Of a DNA stretch of 64,000 bases, positions 9,884 to 18,177 are shown one piece after another. This DNA is from Microtetraspora glauca (GTDB lineage: Bacteria; Actinomycetota; Actinomycetes; Streptomycetales; Streptomycetaceae): contig JOFO01000033.1 of NCBI GenBank assembly GCA_000721275.1, forward strand, positions 4,500 through 68,499. Direction: 5' to 3'. Position 1 is the stretch's first letter, and each line of letters begins with the position of its first letter. A program made the translations under genes and the position numbers. A model generated the notes under the pieces. That model did no database searches, was not told where the DNA came from, and worked only from the letters and a program-made list of their open reading frames with translations.

Positions 9884-10794
9884 CCCGGGTCGCCGGAATC
9901 GACTGCGGCACCAACTCCATCCGCCTCCTCGTCGCCGACGTGCACCCGGAGACCGGCGAGCTGATCGAGCTGGACCGGCGGATGACGATCGTCCGGCTCG
10001 GCCAGGGCGTCGACAAGACCGGCCGGCTCGCCCCCGAGGCGCTGGAGCGGACCTTCGCCGCCTGCCGCGCGTACGCCGCCGTCATCGAGGAGCTGGGCGC
10101 CGAGCGGGTCCGCTTCGTCGCCACCTCCGCCTCCCGCGACGCCGAGAACCGGCAGGAGTTCGTCGACGGGGTCGTGTCGATCCTCGGCGTCGAGCCCGAG
10201 GTCATCACCGGCGACCAGGAGGCCGCGTTCTCCTTCACCGGCGCCACCGGCGAACTGCGCGGCGACGACCGCCGCCTCGTCGTGGACATCGGCGGCGGCT
10301 CCACCGAGTTCGTCGTCGGCAACCGGCACGTCGAGGCCGCCCGCTCCGTCGACATCGGCTGCGTCCGCCTCACCGAGCGGCACGTCCGGCACGACCCGCC
10401 GACCGCCGAGGAGGCCGAGGCCATCCGCGCCGACGTGCGCGCCGCCCTCGACCTCGCCGCCGAGACCGTCCCGCTCGACACCGCCGACACCCTCGTCGGC
10501 CTGGCCGGCTCCGTCACCACCGTCGCCGCCATCGCCCTCGGGCTGCCGGAGTACGACTCCGAGAAGGTCCACCACTCCCGGATCTCCGCCGCGCAGGTCG
10601 CCGAGGTCACCCGCCGGCTCCTCGCCTCCACCCACGACGAGCGGGCCGCGATCCCCGTCGTCCACCCCGGCCGGGTCGACGTCATCGTGGCCGGCGCCCT
10701 GGTCCTCCAGGAGATCGTGGAGCGCGTCGGAGCCGCCGAGGTCGTCGTCAGCGAGCACGACATCCTCGATGGGATCGCCCTATCCGTGGCATAG
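9880..10794 (+). CDS. ppx: Ppx/GppA phosphatase family exopolyphosphatase
   Basis: A 304-residue ASKHA-fold enzyme predicted to remove terminal phosphates from polyphosphate and/or hydrolyse pppGpp. The phosphate-1 motif GIDCGTNSIRLLV opens the protein, the acidic VRFVATSASRDAENRQEF and the phosphate-2/adenosine region VVDIGGGSTEFVVG (about residues 135-150) follow, and HPGRVDVIVAGALVL is near the C-terminus. It is the short (~300 aa) actinobacterial form lacking the C-terminal HD-type extension of E. coli Ppx. ATG 9880 overlaps the DUF501 stop by ATGA coupling. Confidence 0.93.
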   Translation: MTRVAGIDCGTNSIRLLVADVHPETGELIELDRRMTIVRLGQGVDKTGRLAPEALERTFAACRAYAAVIEELGAERVRFVATSASRDAENRQEFVDGVVSILGVEPEVITGDQEAAFSFTGATGELRGDDRRLVVDIGGGSTEFVVGNRHVEAARSVDIGCVRLTERHVRHDPPTAEEAEAIRADVRAALDLAAETVPLDTADTLVGLAGSVTTVAAIALGLPEYDSEKVHHSRISAAQVAEVTRRLLASTHDERAAIPVVHPGRVDVIVAGALVLQEIVERVGAAEVVVSEHDILDGIALSVA

Positions 10795-10838
10795 CGGGCA
10801 GCTATCGAGGCCCCCGGCGACACCCCGTCGGGAAAGCT

Positions 10839-10856
10839 TCGTGAAGTTCTTCACAA
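10839..10856. promoter_or_regulatory. Candidate Rex operator (distal) upstream of ndh
   Basis: TCGTGAA-GTTC-TTCACAA matches the Rex operator TTGTGAA-N4-TTCACAA in 13 of 14 arm positions. Rex senses the NADH/NAD+ ratio and represses respiratory genes in Streptomyces. It lies 45 bp after ppx and about 310 bp before the ndh start, immediately ahead of a long hairpin. Confidence 0.5.
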
Positions 10857-10859
10857 GGA

Positions 10860-10923
10860 AAAGGGCCCTGATGGCGCCGAAGGGAGGTCTTCCGGCCTCC
10901 CCGGGGGGTCATCAGGGCCCTTT
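10860..10923 (+). terminator. Long 14-bp-arm hairpin between ppx and ndh
   Basis: AAAGGGCCCTGATG (10860-10873) pairs perfectly with CATCAGGGCCCTTT (10910-10923). The 36-nt loop holds a second small GGAGG/CCTCC hairpin. It most simply terminates the divIC-DUF501-ppx transcript. The arms are AT-flanked and symmetric, so it could work in either direction. Confidence 0.6.
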
Positions 10924-11112
10924 CGCAGGCGCGGAGGCCACTTCGCTCGATGTTTCCATCGTGTGAACGCACCCGCCGGTTCAGCGTTAACGGCGGCTCT
11001 CCGGACCAGTTCAGTAGGGGTGAACAACGTTCGCCCCCGCACCCTGGTTCCTTTGCACGACCATGACATGGATCACGTGGGCGGCGGAGTGTAGCAGAGC
11101 ACCCGCGGAAGC

Positions 11113-11130
11113 TTGTGAAGGGGCGCACGA
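11113..11130. promoter_or_regulatory. Candidate Rex operator (proximal) at the ndh promoter
   Basis: TTGTGAA-GGGG-CGCACGA has a perfect left Rex half-site and 4 of 7 right-half matches. It sits 22 bp upstream of the -10 candidate for ndh, a position suited to repression. Weaker than the distal site taken alone. Confidence 0.35.
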
Positions 11131-11151
11131 GGTGACCCCCGGGGGTGGGTG

Positions 11152-11164
11152 GATACTCGATGGC
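11152..11164 (+). promoter_or_regulatory. -10 element for a probably leaderless ndh
   Basis: GATACT (11152-11157) ends 7 nt before ATG 11165, again predicting transcription start at the start codon. Other landmarks in the 370-bp gap are GGGTGAAC-AAC-GTTCGCCC (11018-11036, one mismatch) and CGATG-TTTC-CATCG (10948-10961). Confidence 0.35.
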
Positions 11165-12553
11165 ATGAGCACCACGGAGCGTCCCAGGATCCTCATCGTA
11201 GGCGGCGGGTACGTTGGCCTGTACGCCGCGCGGCGCATCCTCAAGAAGATGCGTTACGCCGAGGCGACCGTCACGGTCGTCGACCCGCGGTCGTACATGA
11301 CGTACCAGCCCTTCCTCCCCGAAGCCGCCGCCGGCAGCATCTCGCCGCGCCACGTCGTCGTCCCGCTGCGGCGCGTCGTGCGCGGAGCCGAGGTGCTCAC
11401 CGGCCGGGTCACCACCATCGACCAGGACCGCAAGGTCGCCACGATCGCGCCGCTCGTCGGCGAGGCGTACGAGCTGCCCTTCGACTACCTGGTCATCTCG
11501 ATGGGTGCCGTCTCCCGCACCTTCCCGATCCCCGGCCTCGCCGAGCAGGGCATCGGCATGAAGGGCATCGAGGAGGCCATCGGGCTGCGCAACCACGTCC
11601 TCGAGCAGCTGGACAAGGCCGACTCGACCACCGACGAGGAGGTCCGCCGCAAGGCCCTGACCTTCGTCTTCGTCGGTGGTGGCTTCGCCGGCGCCGAGAC
11701 CATCGGCGAGGTCGAGGACATGGCCCGCGACGCGGCCAAGTACTACACCAACGTGTCCCGCGAGGACATGCGCTTCATCCTCGTCGACGCCGCCGACAAG
11801 ATCCTCCCCGAGGTCGGCCCCAAGCTCGGCCAGTACGGCAAGGAGCACCTGGAGAGCCGCGGCATCGAGATCTACCTGGAGACCTCCATGGACTCCTGCG
11901 TGGACGGCCACGTCGTGCTCAAGAACGGCCTCGAGGTCGACTCCAGCACCATCGTGTGGACCGCCGGCGTCAAGCCGAACCCGGCGCTCGCCCGCTTCGG
12001 CCTGCCGCTCGGCCCCCGCGGCCACGTGGACTGCAACGAGAAGCTCCAGGTCAACGGCCTCGACTACGTCTGGGCCGCCGGCGACAACGCCCAGGTCCCG
12101 GACCTCGCCGCCATCAAGGCCGGCGTCCCGGCCGAGCGCGCCTGGTGCCCGCCGAACGCCCAGCACGCCCTGCGCCAGGCCAAGGTCCTCGGCGACAACG
12201 TCGTGTCCGGCATGCGCGGTTTCGAGCAGCGCACGTACAGCCACGCCAACAAGGGCGCCGTGGCCGGCCTCGGCCTCCACAAGGGCGTCGCCATGATCGT
12301 CATGGGCAAGTTCAAGATCAAGCTCAAGGGCCGTCTCGCCTGGTACATGCACCGTGGCTACCACGGCATGGCGATGCCGACCTTCAACCGCAAGATCCGC
12401 GTCTTCGCCGACTGGACCCTCGGCATGTTCCTCAAGCGCGAGGTCGTGTCGCTCGGCGCCATGGAGACGCCGCGCGAGGAGTTCTACGAGGCCGCCAAGC
12501 CCGCCCCGGCCCCCGCCGCGGCCCCGGCCCCGGAGAAGGCCAAGGCGTCGTAA
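11165..12553 (+). CDS. ndh: Type II NADH dehydrogenase (NDH-2)
   Basis: A 462-residue membrane-associated flavoprotein that passes electrons from NADH to the quinone pool without proton pumping. The FAD dinucleotide motif is RILIVGGGYVGLYAARR at the N-terminus; the NADH-binding motif FVFVGGGFAGAETIGEVED lies near residue 165; the quinone-proximal region includes WAAGDNAQVPD and the CPPNAQHALRQAKVLGDN segment. The C-terminus has amphipathic basic helices (FKIKLKGRLAW, IRVFADWTLGMFLKREVVSLG) for membrane contact, then an Ala/Pro tail. ATG 11165 is preferred over upstream starts because the family begins with the FAD motif a few residues in. Rex-like sites upstream suggest control by the NADH/NAD+ ratio. 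Confidence 0.95.
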   Translation: MSTTERPRILIVGGGYVGLYAARRILKKMRYAEATVTVVDPRSYMTYQPFLPEAAAGSISPRHVVVPLRRVVRGAEVLTGRVTTIDQDRKVATIAPLVGEAYELPFDYLVISMGAVSRTFPIPGLAEQGIGMKGIEEAIGLRNHVLEQLDKADSTTDEEVRRKALTFVFVGGGFAGAETIGEVEDMARDAAKYYTNVSREDMRFILVDAADKILPEVGPKLGQYGKEHLESRGIEIYLETSMDSCVDGHVVLKNGLEVDSSTIVWTAGVKPNPALARFGLPLGPRGHVDCNEKLQVNGLDYVWAAGDNAQVPDLAAIKAGVPAERAWCPPNAQHALRQAKVLGDNVVSGMRGFEQRTYSHANKGAVAGLGLHKGVAMIVMGKFKIKLKGRLAWYMHRGYHGMAMPTFNRKIRVFADWTLGMFLKREVVSLGAMETPREEFYEAAKPAPAPAAAPAPEKAKAS

Positions 12554-12565
12554 CACCCCGCAGTA

Positions 12566-12607
12566 CCGAAGGGCCGTCCGTCATCCGTGGTGCGGGCGGC
12601 CCTTCGG
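12566..12607 (+). terminator. Terminator after ndh
   Basis: CCGAAGGGCCG (12566-12576) and CGGCCCTTCGG (12597-12607) form a perfect 11-bp stem with a 20-nt loop directly after the ndh stop. Confidence 0.75.
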
Positions 12608-12736
12608 CGTGCTTTCGGCGCGTTCTGCCGAGTCCTCGCGTCGCGGCGGGATGGGAAATCCCCACCGACGGTGTTCCTTTGATGACGGAAGGACGGCGGA
12701 CGACAGTCCGGGGCAAGACCACGGAGGTGTGTCACC

Positions 12737-14035
12737 ATGGCCGACGCCGCGACGCGGCTCGCGACTCTCGCCGGGGAACTGCTGGGAAGTCCCCTCCCGG
12801 TGCGCCTGCGCGCCTGGGACGGCAGCGAGGCGGGACCCGCGGGAGCCGGTCCGGTTCTCGTGATCAAGGACCGCAGGGCCCTGCGCAGGATGATCTGGAA
12901 GCCCGGCGAACTGGGCCTGGCCCGCGCCTGGGTGGCCGGCGAGATCGACGTCGAGGGCGACCTCTACGACGCCCTGGACCGGCTCTCCGGACTGATCTGG
13001 GAGCGCGACGGGGAAGCGGCGGGCGGACTGCTCTCCGCCGTCCGCGACCCGCGGATCCGGGCCGCCGGCGCGGCGCTGCTCCGGCTGGCCGGCCCGCTGC
13101 CGCCGCCGAAGCCGCCGGCCGAGGAGGTCCGCGCCCGCAGCGGCGGCCGGCACAGCAAGCGCCGCGACCGGCAGGCGATCAGTCACCACTACGACGTCGG
13201 CAACGACTTCTACGCCCTGGTCCTCGGCCCGTCGATGGTCTACTCGTGCGCCTACTGGACCGACGGCGGCACCCTGGAGGACGCCCAGCGCGACAAGCTG
13301 GACCTGATCGCCCGCAAACTGGCCCTGAAGGAGGGCGACCGGCTGCTCGACGTGGGCTGCGGCTGGGGCTCGATGGCCCTCCACGCCGCCCGCGAGTACG
13401 GCGCCCGCGTCGTCGGCATCACCCTCTCCCGCGAGCAGGCCGCCTTCGCCCGCAAGCGGATCGCCGAGGAGGGCCTGACCGACCGGACCGAGATCCGGGT
13501 CCAGGACTACCGGGACGTGTCCGACGGGCCGTTCGACGCGATCTCCTCCATCGGCATGGCCGAGCACGTCGGCGCCGTCCGGTACCGCGAGTACGCCGAC
13601 ATCCTGTACGGCCTCCTGAAGCCCGGCGGGCGGCTCCTCAACCACCAGATCGGGCGCCGCCCCGAGCCCGACGAGGAGGCGTACCGGGTCGACCCCTTCA
13701 TCGACGCGTACGTCTTCCCCGACGGCGAACTCGCCCCCATGGGCCGCACCCTGACGACCCTGGAGGACGCCGGCTTCGAGGTCCGGGACGTCGAGGCGAT
13801 CCGCGAGCACTACGCGCTGACGCTGCGCCGCTGGGTGGCGAACCTGGAGCGGGACTGGGACCGCGCGGTGCGGCTCACCTCGCCCGGCCGGGCCCGGATC
13901 TGGCGGCTCTACATGGCGGCCTCGGCGGTCTCCTTCGAGCGCAACCGGATCGGCGTGAACCAGTTCCTGGCGGTGAAGACGCCCGCCGCCGGGACGAGCG
14001 GGCTGCCGCTGCGCTCCCGGGAGTGGACGGAGTAG
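12737..14035 (+). CDS. Cyclopropane-fatty-acyl-phospholipid synthase family methyltransferase
   Basis: A 432-residue SAM-dependent enzyme of the CFA synthase family, which adds a methylene or methyl group to unsaturated acyl chains of membrane phospholipids. The N-terminal ~130 residues are the lipid-binding helical domain (RRMIWKPGELGLARAWVAGEIDVEGDL). The catalytic domain starts at ISHHYDVGNDFYALVLGPSMVYSCAYW, with SAM motif I LLDVGCGWGSMALHAA and the SIGMAEHVG segment. The C-terminal part (RRWVANLERDW, SFERNRIGVNQFL) is also typical. GGAGGTG precedes the ATG with good spacing. Whether the product is cyclopropane or a mid-chain methyl branch cannot be told. Confidence 0.93.
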   Translation: MADAATRLATLAGELLGSPLPVRLRAWDGSEAGPAGAGPVLVIKDRRALRRMIWKPGELGLARAWVAGEIDVEGDLYDALDRLSGLIWERDGEAAGGLLSAVRDPRIRAAGAALLRLAGPLPPPKPPAEEVRARSGGRHSKRRDRQAISHHYDVGNDFYALVLGPSMVYSCAYWTDGGTLEDAQRDKLDLIARKLALKEGDRLLDVGCGWGSMALHAAREYGARVVGITLSREQAAFARKRIAEEGLTDRTEIRVQDYRDVSDGPFDAISSIGMAEHVGAVRYREYADILYGLLKPGGRLLNHQIGRRPEPDEEAYRVDPFIDAYVFPDGELAPMGRTLTTLEDAGFEVRDVEAIREHYALTLRRWVANLERDWDRAVRLTSPGRARIWRLYMAASAVSFERNRIGVNQFLAVKTPAAGTSGLPLRSREWTE

Positions 14036-14038
14036 CGC

Positions 14039-14072
14039 GAGGGCCGGTGCCCCCTCGGGGACACCGGCCCTC
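14039..14072. terminator. Bidirectional terminator between CFA synthase and ABC permease genes
   Basis: GAGGGCCGGTG (14039-14049) pairs with CACCGGCCCTC (14062-14072); the hairpin serves two convergent genes and is followed by a T/C-rich run on the plus strand. Confidence 0.8.
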
Positions 14073-14090
14073 CTTCTCGTACCGCCGGCG

Positions 14091-16622
14091 CTACTCGGCC
14101 TTGATGGCGGTGAGCATGTTCAGCCGGGCGGCGCTGCGGGCCGGCCAGAGCGAGGCCAGCACGCCGACCAGGGCGGCCAGGACCAGGAAGAGTCCGATGC
14201 GGTCCCACGGCATGACCAGGCTGTAGCCCGGCAGGCCCGCCTCGAAGGTCTTGCCGAGGGCCCAGGCGAGGAAGGTGCCGAGGCCGATGCCGACGATCGC
14301 GCCGAAGACGGAGATGACCACGGCCTCCAGGCGGACCATGCGCTTCACCCGGCGGCGGTCGAGACCGATCGCGCGGATCATGCCGATCTCCTGCTGCCGC
14401 TCGAAGACGGACATCGCGAGGGTGTTGACGACGCCGAGGACGGCGATGATCAGGGCCATCGCGAGCAGGCCGTACATGATGTTGAGCATCAGGTTGATCT
14501 GGCCGCCGAGGACGTCGCGGATGTCCTTCTTGTCGAGGACGCTGATGGCCGGGTTGTCGCCCATGGCCTTCATCAGCGCCTGCTCGCCGGCGTCGCCGGC
14601 GCCGCCCTCGACGGCGACGTAGATCTCGCGGATGTACTTCTGCGGGTCGTGCGCGTCGAGGAGCTTCGCGTCCATGACGACGGGCGAGAGGGTCTCGGTG
14701 CCCTTGTAGAGGGCGGTGACGGTCAGCGTGCCCTTCTTCTTGTCCAGGTACTCGACCGGGACGGTGGAGCCGACCTTCAGACCGCGCTTGGCGGCGGTGT
14801 CCTCGGCCACGGCGATCTGGCCCTTGCCGAGGCCGGCCAGCGAGCCCTCCACGTCCTCGAACCGGATGAGCTTCTCGATCTGGCCGGGAGTCACGCCGGA
14901 GGCGGCGGTGAACTTCCCGTCGAGTTCGAGGGCGCCGGCCTGCTGCGGGGAGACCGCGGTGACGCCGGGGGCCTTCTCCAGGGCCGCGAGGGCTTCCTTC
15001 GACAGGCCGTCGCCGCTGGCCATCGTCACCATGTAGTCGGCCTTGATGCCGTCGACGGTCATCTTGTCGATGGCCTGGCCGCCGCTGACGCCGATCACCG
15101 TGAGGCCGGTGACCAGGGTGAGGCCGATGGCGAGCGCGGAGGCGGTGGCGCCGGTGCGGCGCGGGTTGCGGACCGCGTTGAGGCCGGCGAGCTTGCCGGA
15201 GATCCCGAAGGCCTTCACGAAGAAGGGGCGGATCAGGGCGATCACGGGGCGGGCCAGGAACGGGATGAGGACGATGACGCCGATGAGGGTGGCGAAGGCG
15301 CCACCCGCGATGATCATGCGGCCCTCGTCGCCGCCCTGGCCGGCGCCGAGCACGATGAGGACGGCGCCGAGGGCGGTGACGGCGGCGCCGATCGCGTTCC
15401 GCACGACGAGCGACTTGGTGTTCGGGGTCGCGTGGACGCTGTTCATCGCGGCGACCGGCGGGATCTTCGCGGCGCGGCGGCCGGGCAGCCAGGCGGCGAG
15501 CAGGGTGATGAGGACGCCGACGCCGAAGGCGGCGAGGGCCGGGGTGGCGCCCAGGACGAGCTCGCCGTCCGGGACCTTCATCTCGAACGCGGCCATGGCG
15601 GAGCGCAGGCCCGCGGCGAGCCCGATGCCGAGGACGTAGCCCACGGCGGAGGCGACCAGGCCGACGATGCCGGCCTCGGCCAGGACGGACCGGGTGATCT
15701 GCCGGCGGGAGGCGCCGACGGCGCGCATCAGGGCCAGTTCCTTGGTGCGCTGGGCGACCAGCATGGTGAAGGTGTTGGAGATCAGGAAGACGCCGACGAA
15801 GAGCGCGATGCCGGCGAAGCCGAGCAGCATCTGGTTGAGGGTGCCGAGGCTCGACTCGATCTCGCGGGCCTGCTCGTCGGCGAGCTGGGCGCCGGTCTGC
15901 GCCGTCGCGGCCTTCGGGACGACCTTCAGGACCTCGTCGCGGAGCTTGTCGTCGTCGGCGCCGGGGGCGGCCGAGACGTTCAGGTCGGAGTAGTAGCCCG
16001 GCTTCAGGTACAGCTTCTGGGCGACCGGGCCGTCGAAGACGACCAGGCTGCCGCCGGCGTTGACGGCGCCGTCCTCGGTGGTGAAGACGCCGGCGAGGGT
16101 GTACTCCTTCACCGGCCCGTTGGTGGCGACCCGGACCCGCTCGCCGACCTGGTAGCCGCCCTTGTCGGCGGTCTCCTTGTCGAGGGCGATCTGGTCCGCG
16201 GCGGCGGGGCCGTGTCCGGCGGTGAAGGCGAGGGCCGGGTCCTCGCCGTCGGGGCCGGGGGCGAAGTTGGTGCCCTTGTTGGACCAGCCGGAGCCGATCA
16301 GCTTGCCCTTCGCGTCCGGCACGCCGGCGAAGCCGTCGACGCGCGGCTGGACGCGGGTGACGCCGTCGAGCCGGGCGACCTTGTCGACGGTGGCCTGGGA
16401 GAGCCCGGGGTTCTTCGCGGCCTCCTCCGGGTCGGGCCGCAGGCTGACGGCGACGGCCACGTCGTCGTAGCTCTTCGCGGACTGGCCGCGGAACGCCTGG
16501 GAGAGGGTGTCGGTGAAGACGAGGGTGCCGGACACGAAGGCGACGCCGAGCATGACGGCGAGCACGGTCATCAGCAGCCGCGCCTTGTGCGCGAGGACGT
16601 TGCGCAGGGCGGTACGGAACAT
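14091..16622 (-). CDS. FtsX-type ABC transporter permease
   Basis: An 843-residue membrane protein with the duplicated FtsX arrangement: TM1 near residues 15-35 (LLMTVLAVMLGVAFVSGTLVF), a large extracytoplasmic MacB-like periplasmic domain, three TMs around residues 265-380 including the EXXA-type motif (LALMRAVGASRRQITRSVL), a further TM pair, then a second extracytoplasmic domain and three C-terminal TMs with IGMIRAIGLDRRRVKRMV. Such permeases with a LolD/MacB-type ATPase export or extract lipids, peptides or drugs. Substrate is not predictable. It lies 82 bp downstream of the ATPase gene on the same strand and forms one transporter with it. Confidence 0.93.
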   Translation of the reverse strand: MFRTALRNVLAHKARLLMTVLAVMLGVAFVSGTLVFTDTLSQAFRGQSAKSYDDVAVAVSLRPDPEEAAKNPGLSQATVDKVARLDGVTRVQPRVDGFAGVPDAKGKLIGSGWSNKGTNFAPGPDGEDPALAFTAGHGPAAADQIALDKETADKGGYQVGERVRVATNGPVKEYTLAGVFTTEDGAVNAGGSLVVFDGPVAQKLYLKPGYYSDLNVSAAPGADDDKLRDEVLKVVPKAATAQTGAQLADEQAREIESSLGTLNQMLLGFAGIALFVGVFLISNTFTMLVAQRTKELALMRAVGASRRQITRSVLAEAGIVGLVASAVGYVLGIGLAAGLRSAMAAFEMKVPDGELVLGATPALAAFGVGVLITLLAAWLPGRRAAKIPPVAAMNSVHATPNTKSLVVRNAIGAAVTALGAVLIVLGAGQGGDEGRMIIAGGAFATLIGVIVLIPFLARPVIALIRPFFVKAFGISGKLAGLNAVRNPRRTGATASALAIGLTLVTGLTVIGVSGGQAIDKMTVDGIKADYMVTMASGDGLSKEALAALEKAPGVTAVSPQQAGALELDGKFTAASGVTPGQIEKLIRFEDVEGSLAGLGKGQIAVAEDTAAKRGLKVGSTVPVEYLDKKKGTLTVTALYKGTETLSPVVMDAKLLDAHDPQKYIREIYVAVEGGAGDAGEQALMKAMGDNPAISVLDKKDIRDVLGGQINLMLNIMYGLLAMALIIAVLGVVNTLAMSVFERQQEIGMIRAIGLDRRRVKRMVRLEAVVISVFGAIVGIGLGTFLAWALGKTFEAGLPGYSLVMPWDRIGLFLVLAALVGVLASLWPARSAARLNMLTAIKAE

Positions 16623-16704
16623 GGATGGGGTCCTGGAGGAAGGCGGGGCGGAAGTCGGGTGCGGGGCCCGCGGCGCGCGGCGGCGCCGGGCGGGGACCGC
16701 GGCG

Positions 16705-17475
16705 TCAGCTCGTACGGCCCTTGGCGTCGAACGCCTTCATGCGGTCGAGGACGCCGTCGGCGGTGGGCCGCAGCATCTCGTCGACGATCCGGCCGTCGGC
16801 CAGGAAGATCACGCGGTCGGCGTAGGAGGCGGCGACGGGGTCGTGGGTGACCATGACGACGGTCTGGCCGAGCTCGCGGACCGAGTTGCGGAGGAAGCCG
16901 AGGACCTCGGCGCCGGAGCGCGAGTCGAGGTTTCCGGTGGGCTCGTCGCCGAAGACGATCTCGGGCCGGGAGGCGAGGGCGCGGGCGACGGCGACGCGCT
17001 GCTGCTGGCCGCCGGAGAGCTCGGTCGGGCGGTGCTTGAGCCGGCCGGAGAGGCCGAGCATGTCGATGACCTGCTGGACCCACGCCTGGTCGGGCTTGCG
17101 GCCGGCGATGTCCATGGGGAGCGTGATGTTCTCCATGGCGGTCAGGGTCGGCAGCAGGTTGAACGCCTGGAAGATGAAGCCGATCTTGTCCCGGCGGAGC
17201 TGGGTGAGGTGCTTGTCCTTGAGGGTGGACAGCTCGGTGTCGCCGATCCGGACGGAGCCGGAGGAGAAGGAGTCGAGGCCGGCGACGCAGTGCATGAGCG
17301 TCGACTTGCCGGAGCCGGAGGGGCCCATGATCGCGGTGAACTCGCCCTGCCGGAAGTCGACGCTGACCCGGTCGAGCGCGACCACCTGGGTCTCGCCCTC
17401 TCCGTAGACCTTCGTGAGCTCCGTGGCGCGGGCGGCCACCGCGGTGGTGCGGGGCACGGTGGGGGTGGTGGTCAC
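16705..17475 (-). CDS. ABC transporter ATP-binding protein (MacB/LolD type)
   Basis: A 256-residue nucleotide-binding subunit. Walker A is GPSGSGKSTLMH, the Q-loop is in GFIFQAFNLLPTLTAMENI, the signature is LSGGQQQRVAVARAL, Walker B is IVFGDEPTGNLDS, and the H-loop is VVMVTHDPVAASYADR. These are hallmarks of the family that partners FtsX-like permeases. GTG 17475 is preferred over the GTG at 17493 because ACAGGAG lies seven bases upstream of it. The region upstream (17476-17865, 390 bp) holds a GGACCCCC-C-GGGGGTCC palindrome (17612-17628) and, at its right end, the bldA promoter; I see no convincing promoter for this gene. Confidence 0.95.
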   Translation of the reverse strand: MTTTPTVPRTTAVAARATELTKVYGEGETQVVALDRVSVDFRQGEFTAIMGPSGSGKSTLMHCVAGLDSFSSGSVRIGDTELSTLKDKHLTQLRRDKIGFIFQAFNLLPTLTAMENITLPMDIAGRKPDQAWVQQVIDMLGLSGRLKHRPTELSGGQQQRVAVARALASRPEIVFGDEPTGNLDSRSGAEVLGFLRNSVRELGQTVVMVTHDPVAASYADRVIFLADGRIVDEMLRPTADGVLDRMKAFDAKGRTS

Positions 17476-17808
17476 GAGGGGGACTCCTGTCACGACGATG
17501 GATCACGGCGGCCCCGGAATCGCGGTCCCGGGAACCACTCCATCGTTTCGGACGTTCCCGCCCGGGTCGTCCGCCCACGTGCCCGTTCCGGGGGCCGCCT
17601 TGGGTCGGACCGGACCCCCCGGGGGTCCTCCTCTGGTATGACGGCGACCCCGGCGGCGGACGTGACACACATGCGGCGAGATCTGGTCAATCCGGGGGTG
17701 GCGGCTTTGCGCCTTCGACCCCGGTCACAGTTCGCGAAAAGGCCGCCGACCTGCGCTGACGCACCCTCAGACGTCAATAAAATAAGACAACATCGGTCGC
17801 TCGTTCCG

Positions 17809-17836
17809 CTGAACGAGGGAAGGGCCCCGATAGGCT
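17809..17836 (+). promoter_or_regulatory. Promoter of bldA
   Basis: TAGGCT (17831-17836) is a clear -10 and CTGAAC (17809-17814, 16-nt spacer) a weak -35, predicting a start near 17843 and a ~23-nt 5' leader removed by RNase P. The AT-rich run just upstream (GTCAATAAAATAAGACAAC, from 17773) is striking in this GC-rich context. Confidence 0.5.
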
Positions 17837-17865
17837 CCTGTGCCAACGCGGAGCATCGCGGCAAC

Positions 17866-17951
17866 GCCCGGATGGTGGAATAGCAGACACGGCGAGCTTA
17901 AACCTCGCTGGCCTTCGGGCCGTACCGGTTCAAGTCCGGTTCCGGGCACCA
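17866..17951 (+). tRNA. bldA: tRNA-Leu(UAA), the bldA tRNA reading UUA codons
   Basis: The 86-nt gene folds as a class II tRNA. The acceptor stem is GCCCGGA/TCCGGGC with discriminator A and an encoded CCA; the anticodon stem is GCGAG/CTCGC around loop CTTAAAC, giving anticodon TAA; a long variable arm GGCC-TTC-GGGCC is followed by T-arm ACCGG-TTCAAGT-CCGGT. It is the only tRNA in Streptomyces able to read the rare UUA codon, and it controls morphological development and antibiotic production by limiting translation of TTA-containing genes. A strong terminator follows two bases after the CCA. Confidence 0.97.
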
Positions 17952-17952
17952 C

Positions 17953-17982
17953 CCGGGCCCCAGGCGGACGCCTGCGGCCCGG
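17953..17982 (+). terminator. Terminator of bldA
   Basis: CCGGGCC (17953-17959) pairs with GGCCCGG (17976-17982); inside it AGGCG pairs with CGCCT around GA, giving a nearly continuous 12-bp stem directly after the tRNA, followed by a C/T-rich run. Confidence 0.8.
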
Positions 17983-18177
17983 TGCACGGCCCCTTCTCCC
18001 CCTCCCCTTCTCCTCCCCCTCCTCCTTCGCCGGGCGCGTCCCGCCGGCGGGGCCTCCGTGGCCGGTCAAGATCGAAAGTTGTCGCAAAAGATCCTCCCCG
18101 AGCACTAGAGAGTTTCTTTTGCCTACGCATTACCCTTGACGCAAGGCCGCGCGTGCGGCCGTCCATGGAGGAGTGAG

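Noticed and set aside
17866..17951. bldA tRNA 3' end as an integration (att) site of a mobile element
   Set aside because: No integrase gene and no repeat of the tRNA 3' end is seen in the window; the flanking genes are ordinary core genes.
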